Assembly: GCA_039707465.1 (NCBI GenBank)
Contig: CM077645.1
Span: 146,936,503 to 147,000,502, forward strand
Reading direction: 5' to 3'
Source of the DNA: Rhabdophis nuchalis
Taxonomy: Eukaryota; Chordata; Lepidosauria; Squamata; Natricidae
Length of the DNA stretch: 64,000 nucleotides
Below are positions 44,317 through 56,200 of this stretch, one piece after another. Every line of letters starts with the position of its first letter. Positions within the stretch are counted from its first letter, which is position 1. The notes beneath the pieces were generated by a model. It searched no databases and had not been told where the DNA came from. It saw nothing but the letters and a program-made list of their open reading frames with translations. The position numbers and the translations under genes were made by a program.

Positions 44317-45433
44317 CACTAAGTCATGGTTTACTAAACAATGATTTTCACAATAAAACACATCACTGTCTATAATTTTCCCTATAAATCCCATTTAGAG
44401 CAACAGATTTTATTTTAATATCACAAGCAGATGGCCTCCAACACCCAACATCCCCAGCCAATACACTCAATAACTGTGCCTGCTAGCTACAATAAAATAC
44501 AATCAACCTGAAAATTGAGAAAGTGACTTATACGAATTATATTCTTTGTCCATTAGATATTTGAGTTCAAAAAGTGGAAGAATAAGGGGTTACTATTAAA
44601 ATTTTGCAATTAAGTAGTTTATTTCATTCCCAAATACATAACAATATGGAAAACAACTAATCAATGATTCTATCACTAATGCAGTTTTCTCCCTCAACTA
44701 GACACCCAGGATCATTGATGCCCAACAAACATTGTGGTGCTATTTGGAAATCAGATGATACTTAAATAGCCACCATAAATCTAATTAGAGGTTTAGAGAT
44801 CCAATTCTCTAAAGTAATTCAGATAGATAAATCTAGAACAAAGAGATTTACTGATACCCAACATTACAAGATCTGAATTATGACCAGAGTCAAGACCTCA
44901 ACCCAGATCTGTGATTAAATACAGTCACTGGCAGCTCTGAATTATGCCATCAGCTACTTTTTCCAGTGCATTTGTTTGAGTTGTATAAAAAGACTCCTGA
45001 TCCTGTATTATCTGCTTCAAATTCTAATTGCTAAAACTGACAGCTGAATCTGATGATGGGTCCAATGTCAGAATTCAGCCCTAGCAGAAAGCAGGAATAG
45101 CAGGATGACTTCACACAATGCCAAGGCCATGTTTAATCATGTTTTGCTGAATAACCACAACAGCTGAATTTTTCCATCTCACCATCATCCATCTAGGAGT
45201 AAGGTATAGCAAAGCTTCTAGATCAGTCAAGAAGGCCTTTCACAAACATATTCCTCACATAAGAGCCATCCAAGTTACAAATTGTATCACGCTCCCATCA
45301 ATGGCTAGGTGGGATGGCTGTATCTATAAGCATGTTGGTAAATGACGCAACGGGCATCCCACTGCTGTAGGATTGCAATACTCATTATCCATAGTTGTCA
45401 CACAGCCTAATACTGCTAGAATTCCTACAGGCA

Positions 45434-45567
45434 TGGGTGTCAAACTCGCCGCGTCACGTTGCTGTCACATGATGTTTCACGACGTTTTCCCCATTCGCGA
45501 AGCAGGGGTGGGCAAGGCCTGTGCGTAACGCATCCAGCCCGCGGGCTGCCAGTTTGACGGCCCTGTC
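45434..45567. mobile_element. hAT-type MITE, short
   Basis: It starts CATGGGTGTCAAACTCGCC and ends CAGTTTGACGGCCCTG, close to the ends of the element at 36238. The flanks CCTACAG and CCTAGAG are similar but not identical. Confidence 0.6.
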
Positions 45568-46559
45568 CTAGAGGCTCATCAGTTGGAGAAAGCTAGTTTA
45601 TTTTGATTAGCAACAACATATTTGGTCTAAAGCTCAGGATTTTTATAGGACCCATTTTTGAAGAGATATTAAAAATAAAACTTTTTTGCATGCAAAATAG
45701 ATTATGCTATGGAATCACCAGTAATTTAGCTTGGTATGAATTTGGGTCTTTCAGAAGAAATCATACACTGAATTTGGACTGGCTCACTAACGCTTAGCTA
45801 TGGGTATCTAATGATTACGCAAGAACAGTTTCCTATAGGAGTTCTCAATCAGGAAGATCAAAATGAGATATTTAATTAAATCTGGGTTGCAGTGAGGAAC
45901 ATTACTAGAAAAACAGTGTACGATACTTCAGCATGAAATAAAACAGTGTTGAAAAATCCATTTCTGCCAGCAACTCAGAAATGCAGCCTATTTTTTCTTC
46001 TCACTTTTTAATTATTTTACTTCTACTTCACAAAAAGCTTTTGGAATATTCTTGGTTTTTCAGTCTAATAAACTAATTCTCCAGTAATCATTTTCAGGTT
46101 ACACACCTTTCACTTGCTTCTTGCAACTTGGCTCTAAAATAAATGAAGAATATTTCTTTTACTCTAATAATCAGCACTTTTTTCAATAATGGAATTTCAT
46201 TCCTACCTTTTGACATACAGTACATATGGTTTTTCTGTAAAATTGTGCTCCTTTTTGTAATAAGATATACCATGCAATGCTTTAATATATTATATTATAT
46301 CATTGCACAGTATAATATATATACTGTGCAATGCTTTGGATTGATTTCCAAAAGTTTTTCCACAATGCAGTAACACTCTCCCAGGGGGAAAAATATTTGC
46401 CTTAAAATGTTGCTGATTGATGTTGCACTCCTGGAAATTGAAACAATTTTTGGGGAACCAACATTTCTTCTGGTGGATCAAAAATGATATATGAGACTTT
46501 AATCGTAACACAGCATTACAGGACTAATAAGAAGCATATGGAAATATTATTTGTCCTGA

Positions 46560-46830
46560 AGGAATGAAGTAACCATAGAATCATGTGGATGTTTTCTAGT
46601 TCAACCCTCTGTTCAAGGCAGGAGCCTTTTACCATCCCAGTCAAATGGCTGGCCAATCTATTCTTGGAAACCTCCAGTGATAGAACACCTACAACCCCAG
46701 GAGACAAGCTATTCCTTTGATTAATTGCCCTCACTGTCAGAAAATCTCTCCTGACTTCTAGCTTATATCTCTCTTTGACAAGCTTCCACACATTACTTCT
46801 TGTCCTGCCCTCTCTGTCCTAGAGAGTAAG
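46560..46830 (-). mobile_element. CR1 LINE, 3' fragment
   Basis: On the minus strand: KERYKLEVRRDFLTVRAINQ, then SLSPGVVGVLSLEVSKNRLA. A CR1 ORF2 terminus, diverged. Confidence 0.7.
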
Positions 46831-46849
46831 AAAATAAACAACAATTTGA

Positions 46850-47110
46850 GTTATGGGCTTCTTCTAAAGGTCCAACAGAATGGGTGGGCCTCAGTGTCTT
46901 CCTTGGACAATGTCATCTGATGGGACTTAGGAGAATCTGTCATTTCTGCTATGGTGCCTGCCCTATGGAACAATCTCTCCCACTTTCTGTTCAAGATTTG
47001 ATTGTCCCCAAGTCTGTTAGTCTTCAAGAAGGCTTTGAGGACAGGCTGTTTCCTCAGTTGTTGAGCCAGGATGTTAGAGGAATCCATCATGGGTGGTGAA
47101 ATATATGTTG
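46850..47110 (+). mobile_element. Possible LINE ORF2 C-terminal remnant
   Basis: A decayed frame resembles the PALWNSLP and FKRGLKTWLF pattern (ACPMEQSLPLSVQDL, QEGFEDRLFPQLLSQDV). Clade unclear. Confidence 0.35.
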
Positions 47111-47584
47111 ATGTGCCCCAACTGTGGATTTGTTGCCTTTATTGATTTCCAATTCTTCTATTGCAGGGGACACTAATCTCGTTTTTATTATTGTATGCCC
47201 CCGCGAGTAACATTTTTGCAATTGGGGTTCCTCTATAATTTCTTTAACAAATGAATTCCTAACCACAGTTAATAGATTAAGAATGCAACAGCTAAAGCAA
47301 ACCACACTCTGACAAGATACCATGTTTTACCTACCATCATTGCTCCTCTTAAAAATAAACTAACTGTAGCATTTTCAAGAGGAATTGAAACAATATTTAA
47401 TCATCAGGCCATGAAAGTTGCAAGATAAAGCAAGAATGCACTCACTTGATTAGCCTAAACCACCGGGCAGTTAATTCTAACACGGTTCCCAGAAGGATTG
47501 CATTTTGCTGAGCTTTGGTGTTTGGGGATTAAGGGAACTATAGTACAATCATGATGAACAGTTTCATTTTACAATGTAGTTGTT

Positions 47585-47835
47585 TATTTGAGTCATGCTG
47601 GAAACGCAGGCAGATTCGCTCTTGAGTTGAACATGACTCCTTGATGACTTCATGGTATCTTCATGCAGCTTCTTAGAAACAATTTAGAAGTGGTTTGCCG
47701 CTGCCTTTTCCTGGATTATTATTATTTTTTACTTTCTACTCTAACCTATAGCTTTGGGATTCCCTAATTAATCTGCAATCCAAGTACTAGACAGATCTGG
47801 CTCAATTTAGATGCCAGAGGATAGAGAAGATGCAA
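47585..47835. repeat. Old SINE-like repeat
   Basis: TAGAAGTGGTTTGCCGCTGCC and CTTGATGACTTCATGGTATC match the body of the SINE at 29310-31540. The far end (CAATCCAAGTACTAGACAG) is decayed. Confidence 0.4.
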
Positions 47836-48011
47836 AACACCAAAACAGCTATCTGCCTCTTCCCCAAGAAAAAAGAACCGTTAAAGGAAGCAAGTAAGGA
47901 ATACGTTCTAAATATTTTGAACGAGCTCCTGCAGCAAAACATAATACTGCAATCCCACCCTTAAGAGCACCAGTCCTATTTGTGATTCCTACTCTTCCCC
48001 AAGAAAAAAGA

Positions 48012-48050
48012 ATTATATCCTCATATTATGCTTAATATGAGGATATAATG
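48012..48050. repeat. Short AT-rich perfect hairpin
   Basis: ATTATATCCTCATATTA and TAATATGAGGATATAAT are exact complements separated by four bases. Confidence 0.85.
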
Positions 48051-48636
48051 TCCCAAATAAATCTAGCATTTATTCTCATCAGAGATTATGTCGAATTAGC
48101 ATCAATATATCAAGAATTATAGCAAAATTGTTATGCTGTAATTTTGGAACACAATTTCATGGTTTCTTTGACAGAAAACTTCATTCTTGTACTGAAGTAG
48201 TCAATATATCTCTAACTGGCTCCATCCATCCATCCATCCATCCATCCATCAACTAGGATTGGTCATGTCAAATTCTATTTGGCTTTAACCATGGTTTGTT
48301 AAACTAGTAACTGGCTAATTATAAATTCGTGTTGATAAAACATGACTGGTTCACAGCAATCCAATAAATCACATTAAGAATTAGCGTACTATGAGAGTGT
48401 ACCAGCCAATTCAATTACACCTTCCTTTCTTCATTAAGTGAAAGGTTAGAATTTGCAGTCTAAAGCTAGCAGTTCTGTTAGTCCCCTTGTGTTTTAAGCT
48501 TCCTTTGGGTCAACCTGCTTTTCACCAAGAAATATATATCATCATAACATGATGATCACATGGCAAAAGTACTTATGAAGTGGGACAAGCAAAATTCCCA
48601 GGTGAAAAATGCAAGCGCTGGAATCTTTGTCTAGAA

Positions 48637-48771
48637 CAGTGTTTCTCCACTTTGGCAACTTTAAGTCCTGTGGACTTCAACTCCTAGAATTCCCCAGCTA
48701 GCTGTGCTGGCTGGGGGATTCTGGGAGTTGAAGTCCACAGAACTTAAAGTCGCCAAGGTGGAGAAACACTG
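48637..48771. mobile_element. Palindromic hAT MITE, 135 bp (CAGTGTTTCTCC ends)
   Basis: The arms AAGTCCTGTGGACTTCAACTC / GAGTTGAAGTCCACAGAACTT flank a centre at AGCTGTGCTGGCT. The ends are CAGTGTTTCTCC and GGAGAAACACTG. The flanks GTCTAGAA and TTCTAGAA match at 7 of 8 bases. Confidence 0.9.
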
Positions 48772-49469
48772 TTCTAGAAGCTGGGCAGGCATTGCCCTGT
48801 GTTGTATTATCATCTGGTTTGTCTGAATGACGCCACTGACAATCCAAAACTTCATTTATGATTTTGTTTCACTGCACTATTAAAAAGCACCTCTTTATCA
48901 TAGGAGCTTCACTTAGAAACATATTATTGACTTTTGTCAAGAAAGGAAAAATTGGTGGGGTTTTTTTGTGCATTCTTGGCTTAAAAATCTAAAACAGGTT
49001 AAGTTATAAAAGGATTGTGAAAAAGATATGCTCGTATCTCACTGACTTAAAGCAGTCAAATAATTCCAAGGTAACAAAAGATTCTTTCACTTTAGTCATC
49101 AGAGCAAAGGATGTCCTTAGGAGGGTATCCCTGATAAAGGAAAGGTATTATAGGAATACAGTTAAAACACAACTAAGAAGGTTTTTTGGGGGGGGGGGAA
49201 TCATCCAAAATGAGCAAACATTCTTTATTAGGTTCATGTCAATAATGTGTCTGAGAAGCAGCTGAAAGAAATATTACAGCTCATAATCATCACTCCCATA
49301 CAAATAGGCTGCTTTTGTACAACTTAATTACCATCATTAATTTAGCCACAACTATTCCATTAACCCAATTTTTCTGGGTTCACCTGACATACCAATCGTT
49401 TAACTACAAGGGGCTGAATTCACACAACAAGGTAGGTGAAAATGTGGCTGAATAGCTTTTATCAACACT

Positions 49470-49635
49470 TTTCTTCACCACTGACCCCTTCAAATCTCTT
49501 CTGTGGCCATGGACCATGTCCATGGACCCCCACCCCCAAGACTTAACTCAAGAGTTAAATCATAGCATTTCTTCAAGCCTTCGCAGATCCCCTGTGATGA
49601 CATCCACACAGACCGCAGGTTGAGAACCACTGGCT
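49470..49635 (-). mobile_element. hAT end fragment (CAGTGGTTCTCAACC)
   Basis: The right end reads CGCAGGTTGAGAACCACTG, the complement of a well-known hAT terminus. The interior is ATGTCCATGGACCCCCACC. The other end is not clear. Confidence 0.5.
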
Positions 49636-50105
49636 TATATTAATCTACTACTAACCTAGTCAATGTCACACGATGACACATCCCTGTCCATGCAGAGGTA
49701 TTAGAAACGGTAAATGCCTCGGTCCTGTGCCAAATCTCCCCCACCCCACGTGGAATCTTCTCAAGCGCATGCACACATTAAGCCTTTGCAGGACCAGAAA
49801 AGCCCCACTCTGAGCACCTCACTCAAGAACTGCATTCAAAGAACTGAAGCGACACATGATCTCATCCATTCGTCCCCTGCAGCTACCGTGGACTGCAGAG
49901 AACTTCATTAGAAGTTGCAAGGTCCACTCCTCCTCCTCTCCTCTCCTCTCCCCAGGTATAAGAGATACAGGTAGGGCCACCTTTCCCGCTTTACTGTTCT
50001 GCCAGAGAGAGGCCAATAGTCCCAACGACCCATTCTGCCCCATGGAGAAGAGAGGCAAGGCGACTTCCCACTCTGCATCAGGTCTCCCACCTCCATGACT
50101 CTTAC

Positions 50106-50678
50106 CTTGCTCACGATATTCTGCTGTAGGCCTGCAGGGATCCGGTGGTACCTCTCACTGCAGTGGCAGTAACTGTCGTTCTTTCCCTCAGGAGTGGGCA
50201 GTTCCGGGGCGGCCAGGATCCCCCTACTATAGCTGTTGCTGCTATGGTTGTAGCTGGGGCTGGTGGTGAGGCCCCTGGGTGGGGGCTGCGGGGGGAACTC
50301 GGTCCAGTTGCCCTTCCCATCCGTCTCCTTGCACCAAGAGATGGGCTGCACCAAGAAGAAACTGTCCGAGAACTGGCTGAAACCGATGAAAAGCGCGGGG
50401 ATCCAGGTGAGGAAGATGAGGGTTTTCTGGTGCCCGCCGCCCAGGCGCCCCAGCAAGGGCAGCACGGAGCCATCGTAATCCAGAAGCAGGGGGCTGCAGG
50501 ACCCGGAGGGAGGCGTGGGAAGAGGCAGGCTCTGGATCTCCGCCGAGAGAGCCCCTGCAGGGTGTGCGGCCGGGGCTGCAGCGGCCGGGTCCGCCTCCCC
50601 GGCAGGCAAAGAGCCGTTTTCTTCGGGGAGGGGTCGGCCCCCTCCGCCACCCTCCTCTCGGCGCCGGTCAATCGCCAT
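50106..50678 (-). CDS. SLC22A23: SLC22A23 exon 1 (first coding exon)
   Basis: This is the first coding exon of a solute carrier family 22 membrane transporter of the major facilitator superfamily. SLC22A23 is usually treated as an orphan organic-ion transporter, so no substrate is claimed. The start ATG is at 50678-50676, and the opening residues MAIDRRRE are the recognised SLC22A23 start. The exon encodes 191 residues: a Gly/Pro/Ala-rich cytoplasmic N-terminus (1-82), a first membrane segment at about 86-105 (TLIFLTWIPALFIGF), then the large extracellular loop typical of SLC22 proteins. That loop has Cys at 116, 171 and 173 and N-glycosylation sequons NWT (124), NHS (144) and NDS (167). The exon ends after ...NIVSK at a GTAAG donor (50105-50101), phase 0, which fits exon 2 starting with Trp. 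The Gly/Ala-rich N-terminus varies in length among vertebrates, so its difference from the human protein is expected. Exon 1 lies in a CpG island. Confidence 0.95.
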
Positions 50679-51660
50679 CCAGCAGCAGCAGCAGCAGCAG
50701 CAGCAGGAGGAGGAAAGGCAACCTTACATAGAGGGGAACCGGGGAGGCGGCGCCCGGGGCACGATCCGCGGTTTCGTAAGCCGGCCGGGCTGGTGGACGG
50801 AAGGCTCGCCTGCGGGATCCTCGGCTAAGCCGCGCATAGGTGTGTCAACAGCTCTCAGACGCGGCGAGATCCCCGGGAGACCCGAGGGTCGCCCGCCCAC
50901 CTTCGCTTCGCCTCCTTTCCCAAGCGCGCCCGCCTGCCCGCCTCGGCCGCCACACCCAGCACTCCCCTTTCCACGTTGCCCTCAAAACCTTCCTGCGTCT
51001 CTTTCGCCGCACTCGCTTCTTCCCAGACACGCGGATGCCGTTTCTTCCGCTGACGATCGCCGGCGGGCCCGATCCAGCCCGCCGGGTCTATGGAGAGCCT
51101 TGGCGATCGGATCTAAATTATCTCCTCCTGGTCGCGGGGGCCGGGAGGAACCGGCGAACGGCTCCTGCGGGTCCCTCGCCAGCCCGCGCTACTGCCCATT
51201 AAGCACGCCGGGGAGTGGGGAGAGGGGGGACGGGCGGGCGGCGATATCCCTTCGCCGAGGATCGAGCGGGCGGAGCGTCGAAAGGAGCCGCATTCGCCGC
51301 GCTCAGCCAGAGCGGGATCCGGTCCTCTCGCGGCTGCGGATCGCCTCCTTTCTCCAGTGGGGGTTGGGAGGCGCGGCAGCAGCGGCGGCGGCGTCTTGCC
51401 TGTCTCCCTCTGTCTCTTTCTCCCGCCGCGGCTCTCCTCCGCTTGGCTCTCAACCTGCAAGCCCAGCCCCCTGACCCAGCTCCCCGCCCCCGTCTCCTCC
51501 TTTCCCGGAGGTAAAGGTAGCAACTGCAGCCGCCGCACCTGCTGCTGCTGTTGCCGCCTCTCCTCCTGCTGCCGTAGTGAACCTCTGCGGCCGCTCGGCT
51601 CCCCCTGCAGGAGGCGATCGCGACGCCCCCGACATCGGGTCGCTTGGCACCACGACAGTA
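50679..51660 (-). promoter_or_regulatory. SLC22A23: CpG island: SLC22A23 promoter and 5' leader
   Basis: A GC- and CpG-rich block begins inside exon 1 and extends upstream to about 51660, in sharp contrast to the AT-rich flanks. It contains GC-box-like stretches (CCCCGCCCC near 51485; GGGCGGGCGG near 51233). This is the expected CpG-island promoter and 5' untranslated region of a broadly expressed vertebrate gene. No clear TATA box or transcription start can be assigned. Many long open frames on both strands here are side effects of GC richness and are not annotated as genes. A short (AG)n run at 51712-51727 marks the outer edge. Confidence 0.75.
50680..50706 (-). repeat. (CTG)9 trinucleotide run just before the start codon
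   Basis: Nine CAG units on the plus strand are CTG in the gene's sense direction. They end one base before the SLC22A23 ATG and are followed upstream by GAG repeats. The tract lies in the 5' leader and is in a different frame from the ATG. Such runs can vary in length. Confidence 0.9.
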
Positions 51661-51970
51661 GGGAGAGTTTCCAGCCAGGCTCGCCAATCTTTGGGGCGAG
51701 TGCCAGGAAGAGAGAGAGAGAGAGAGACGGCTTGGCTTGGATAGGCAGCGTCTGGGCAGAAAATAGGTCGGGCGCCGCAGCAAGTATCTTGGGTTCACCA
51801 GGCAGGCTAAACTGCAGCGTGGCTTGGGTTTTCCACGGCGGAATACTTTGTAAAGCTGAGGTATTTGTAACCTGGAAGTCATTGTTTATTGCTTAACATG
51901 TTGGGTCAACCCACGCGTCAGGCTAAGCCATAAACTGTGGTTAGTATCCATGGTATATAGGGGACAAGAT

Positions 51971-52461
51971 CAGGGGTGAAATTCAGCGGGTTCTGGAGAA
52001 CCGGTAGTGGAAATTTTGGACAACCAGCAAATATCACCTTTGGAGTGGGGAGGGAATTTATTTTATTTTATTTTATTTTAATTCGATTTATATCCCGCCC
52101 TTCTCCACGAAGGACCCAGGGCGGCGCACAGGAATTTAAAAACATATAAAACAGAATATACAAAATTTAAAAGCATATTAAATTACATGAAACAATCCTA
52201 TGCTAAAAACCAAATTAAAACCCCCAATTTAAAACTATCTAAAATAGCCCCAGCAGGAGGTTAGGCTAGGCCGGCTTGCTGAAAAAGATGTGTCTTTAGA
52301 CACTGGTGGAAGAGGCGGAGGTCCGAGATGGGGATTTTGAAGTTACCTTGCCACGCCGACCAACGCAACCGTCATAAATGTGAGTCAGTCGTCAAGCATC
52401 TGAATGTCCACCAAGCCACGCCCACAGAACTGTTAGTAAAAAAAATTGGATTTCACCATTG
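51971..52461. mobile_element. hAT MITE (GGTGAAATTC family) with a nested L2 end
   Basis: It runs from CAGGGGTGAAATTCAGCGGG to GGATTTCACCATTG. Exact 8-bp duplication GACAAGAT at 51963-51970 and 52462-52469. The middle is replaced by an L2 3' end and a piece resembling the TA-flanked MITE (CGTCATAAATGTGAGTCAG). Confidence 0.85.
52050..52350 (-). mobile_element. L2-clade LINE, 3' end with (TTTTA)n tail
   Basis: On the plus strand (TTTTA)n is followed by TTCGATTTATATCCCGCCC and GACCCAGGGCGGCGCACAGG. The ORF2 end lies near AGGCCGGCTTGCTGAAAAAG. Inserted in the hAT MITE. Confidence 0.75.
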
Positions 52462-52744
52462 GACAAGATGTAGAAAAACCAGCCAATTGTGGGATAATTA
52501 AACTTGAGGCCCATCATAGCTCAATGTGATGTGTGCACTCAATCTACAAAGGTAACCCAAGCCTATAGAATCTGTTTCAAGGCAATTCCCTTGATATCTT
52601 CTAACCTTGGAACAAACATGCCCCATTAAACATTTTCAATGCTGCTTCCTCTTTTTGTCTCAATCACAGCCGGGGCACCTTAAAATGGTCTTTAGCATTA
52701 AACTAGCATTTTCCCTCTTCTCTAGAGACCCTTTTTGCTGTGAA

Positions 52745-53213
52745 CAGGTAGTCCTTGATTTACAACATTACCTTTAGTGACCGTTCAGTTACATCAGGGG
52801 TCTGCAAAGTCGGCTCTTTTAAGACTGGTGGACTTCAACTCCCAGAGTTCCTCATCCAGCTGCTGGCTGAGGAACTCTGGGAGTTGAAGTCCACCAGTCT
52901 TAAAAGAGCCGACTTTGCAGACCCCTGAGTTACATCATCACTGAAAAAAGTGACTTATGACCATTTTTCACACTTGCAACCGGTTGTAGCATCCCCATGG
53001 TCACATGACTTACATTCAGATGCTTCACAACTGACTCACATTTATGACGTAGCCATGTAATCACCTTTTGTGACCTTCTGGCAAAGTCAGTTAGCAAAGG
53101 CGCTTAACAAATGTGGCAAGAAAAGTCGTAAAATGAGGCAAAACTCACTTAACAAATTTCTCAACTAACATACATTTGGGGCTCAATTGTGATCATAACT
53201 GGAGGACTACCTG
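52745..53213. mobile_element. TA-flanked MITE split by a palindromic hAT MITE
   Basis: It starts CAGGTAGTCCTTGATTTACA and ends CTGGAGGACTACCTG followed by TA. Family words on both sides: GAAAAAAGTGACTTATGACC, GTAGCATCCCCATGGTCAC. The insertion occupies 52795-52927. Confidence 0.8.
52795..52927. mobile_element. Palindromic hAT MITE, 133 bp (CAGGGGTCTGCAAAG ends)
   Basis: The arms GGCTCTTTTAAGACTGGTGG / CCACCAGTCTTAAAAGAGCC and CTCCCAGAGTTCCTCA / TGAGGAACTCTGGGAG are almost exact. Exact 8-bp duplication AGTTACAT at 52787-52794 and 52928-52935. Confidence 0.95.
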
Positions 53214-54980
53214 TATGTTAGGGTTGATGAGGTTATCATTGTGAGGGTTCCCTACTGGCCATACCAGGCTGCTGTGGGCACAGCCTCTCCCCTCCAATCT
53301 TTAGACTTTGCCCTTCTTGGCTATTTGGGCGGCAGGACCAGACATGCAGCCCGATTCTGCAGAGGCCTCTGTGTACATAATGCTTTACTCCAGTACTTTT
53401 CAGACCTCATAGGAGGTCCTTGCATACACAAGTTTAAAAGTCTTTGGAAAGTGCTTGGCCTGTGTTTAAAACAAAACAAACAAAAAACACCAGCATTTTC
53501 TTCCATTGCATTGATTCCACTAGGGGGAAAAAACCTAGATTCTACCAGTTGCATGTTGTTGATTTTGTTGCCAGAATGCATTTTCTATTTATTCTGCTGA
53601 CAAGGGGCTTTTAAAAAGATTTTTATTTGGGGGACGGTGGGGACTATTTTATTCACTTCATACTACTTTCAATTACAGCCAACCACAGCTGCTCGGAGGA
53701 GGGGGGAGCAAGAATCCTTAACTTGTCCTGCCTTAAAACTATTAGCGTAATAATACCACTCTGGCTTCTTTAGTGAAGCAGAAGCAAAGTAGGGAAATAG
53801 GGAAGACACTGCAAAATATTCCACTTTGCTGTCTAGATAGGTGAAAGGACTTTTACCACTGTATTGCTTCCTCTTCAGTGGAAGATTACATAAACCTTTG
53901 ATTTCCAAGGATTTTCATATCAATCTTTCAGCAGGGTTTAATATAAGTGAATCCAGAGATAGAGGCTATGCAAGATGGATGATACCTAACAAGGCTGTTC
54001 ACATTGCAGAGATAATATGTTCTCCCTTGATGGGGCTTGGAGCCAGAGCCTTGCTTTCTCTGCTGAGTGTGATGCTCTACCGTTTACAGGTAGTTTCATG
54101 AAGCTGCTTTTGCATGAAACTTTAAAGAAAGCACATCTGCAAAGAATTGCTCAGCCTTACTTAAAATCCCATTGATACTTTTTGGGGGTGGGATTAACGG
54201 TTAGGAAAGTGCAAAAAGGTTTTATGCAGTGCAATTCTCTATGTGCCTCCTGAAAAGTAAGTACATAATTCACATTACATTAAGCCAGAATGTTTTAAAC
54301 TATGATTTGTTGGATAAACCACAATGTACTTAAGTACTTTAAATACTTCAAGACACATGCTGGCACTATCCAGTAGCACTTGTAAACCAAACAACCTCAT
54401 TTAAAATTGTGAACCCAGCCTTTTGATAGTTTACGCATCAATTTGCAAGGAGAGCCTGTCATCTTTGCCTGTTCATGCAAACATTAGATTTATTGATGGA
54501 TGGAAGTTGGAGAAATGGCATAGCATGTCACAAATATGAAAGGCTAAGTGTTTTGGGAACTGGAGCTGAAGAAAATAGCAAAGGAGAGAATTGAGACAAT
54601 CAGAAGATAGTAAATACTATCTTTTAAAGAGAGATGATAGATTAAGTTATTTTTTTCAGACTCTAGCTATGTTGTACAGTTCATAGATGACATCAATTAT
54701 TTAAAAACCTAATTCTTATTAATCTGACCTTATGATTTCTTACAGTATTAGATATTTATGCTGAATGTCTTAATTTAGACCTGTCTCTTCGTAACACTTT
54801 TTTTTTACATGTGTGTGCAGGCAACTAGTATCTACATGCTACTTTTTTGCACAGAGTAATGGAGAGAGTGATGCCTATTCAAGCACAGGCATGCTTGAAA
54901 GAAACCAATTATCTAGACTTATTTTAGATTAGCTTGTGGCCTGGAAATTACACTTTACAGTAGGGGGGGGGGCTGAACAC
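53214..54980. other. Upstream flank without recognised gene
   Basis: This is AT-rich sequence with short open frames only. I see no exon, RNA gene or clear repeat. Some lines (near 53240-53470) have a mildly protein-like look but no identifiable match. Confidence 0.6.
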
Positions 54981-55449
54981 AGGGGAATGCTACCATGTTG
55001 ATTCTTCTGGATGTTTCAGCTGCCTTTAATCATGAGCTATTGATCATGAAATACTGCTGAAGAAGCTTAGTTGGATTGGGAATTGGAGGCATATATGACA
55101 CTGTTTCTTTTTATGGCCTCAGCACATTATCAGAGCCACAAAAGCAGATTCTTGTTCATCTCCATGCCGCTTAAGTTGAACAGTGTCCTCAAACTTTCAG
55201 ACTCAGAAAGAGAAATATGCCTTGTTCAGGGCAACCTAGCTTTCTCTCTAGAAAGAGCCAGGGTCTACCTTTCTGGTTCTTCCTGATTCTAAGTCGCTTC
55301 ATAAGCCTACCTTCATCTTCGGTGGTGTTCTAGCTTTGGTGATCCATGATTTTAAAAACTTCTCAATTGAATTATAGTAGTCACTGTAACGGAGCTACTC
55401 TTGCAGAAGGTCTGGAAATTTCAGCTGGTACAGAATGCAATTATGGCAG

Positions 55450-55760
55450 GCAGAGGTGGTATTCAGCCAGTTCTGACTGGTTCTATCGAACTGGTAGGGG
55501 AAATTTTGAGTAGTTTGGAGAACTGGCAAATCCTACCTCTGACTGGCTCTGTCCCCATCTATTTGCTGCCTCCCGACCTCCCAAGCAGGTTAGTGGGTTG
55601 GGGAAGGAAAGGGGATTTTACAGTATCCTTCCCCTGGAGTGGGGTGGAAATGGAGATTTTGCAGTATATCCTTCTTCTGCCACACCCACCAAGCCATGCC
55701 CACCAAGCCATGCCACACCCACAGTACTAGTAGTAAAAAAATTTGAATCCCACCACTGAA
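55450..55760. mobile_element. hAT-type MITE (CAGAGGTGGTATTC)
   Basis: The left end is CAGAGGTGGTATTCAGCC and the right end TTGAATCCCACCACTG. The interior is TTTGAGTAGTTTGGAGAAC and CACCAAGCCATGCCCACC, shared with 24274 and 61255. No clear 8-bp duplication. Confidence 0.7.
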
Positions 55761-55984
55761 CTACAGATTCTTAATTGGGACAGGCAAATCAGATCAAATA
55801 GCACAGTCATGAAAACATTGAGTTGTAATCTGTCAGGGACCAATCCCAAATTGGGGTGTCAAGGTTAAACTGTAAAGTCCTAAGTGGCTTGGAATCACAC
55901 AGGTAAAAAGATCACCGCCCAACACCAAGCTATATTTTCACGTCATCCTCAAAGATGCTGATGTTGTAAAGAGCCAATATGGTA

Positions 55985-56200
55985 CAATGGTATTGGTTCA
56001 GGTGGTGGGTCTAGGATTCAGTCCATCCTTAGCCACAAAAGCCCACTGGATGATTTGAGTTACTCACTTTCTCTCATTTTAAACCTCTCTCTCAGAACCA
56101 TTGTTATGGAGAAAAAGGAAAGGAAGAAATACTACATAGACCACTTTGAGCTCATGAATAAAAGGCAGGATATATTTTAATAAATATATAAATATATTGT
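55985..56200 (+). mobile_element. tRNA-derived SINE, diverged
   Basis: The A-box-like ATGGTATTGGTTCAGGTGG and B-box-like GTCTAGGATTCAGTCC are followed by ACCATTGTTATGGAG. The tail GCAGGATATATTTTAATAAA leads to (ATAA)n-like sequence. Comparable to the tRNA-head SINEs known in squamates. Confidence 0.55.

Larger units (their letters stand above)
13972..50105 (-). other. SLC22A23: SLC22A23 intron 1 (about 36.1 kb)
   Basis: This is the interval between the GTAAG donor of exon 1 and the AG acceptor of exon 2. It is crowded with nested transposons, listed separately. Stretches in which I see no gene or recognisable element are 19640-20550 (apart from a possible degraded retroelement at 19810-20110), 26090-27700, 31560-32800, 33340-34130, 35000-35920, 41135-43075, 44330-45430, 45570-46550, 47120-47580, 47840-48620, 48780-49460 and 49640-50100. 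Simple repeats in these gaps include (ATCC)n at 48222-48250. Confidence 0.9.

Noticed and set aside
50145..51474. Plus-strand open frames of 227 and 319 codons antisense to SLC22A23 exon 1
   Set aside because: They are shadows of a CpG island. The minus strand carries the recognised protein, and the plus frames are Pro/Arg/Ser-rich with a poly-Gln run from the (CAG)9.
51199..51882. Minus-strand 227-codon frame upstream of exon 1
   Set aside because: Arg/Ala/Ser-rich translation of GC-rich DNA. No recognisable domain and not in phase with exon 1 in any clear way.
52787..52935. A microRNA gene
   Set aside because: The perfect hairpin is a hAT MITE with an exact 8-bp target duplication. Small-RNA output is possible but not shown by the sequence.
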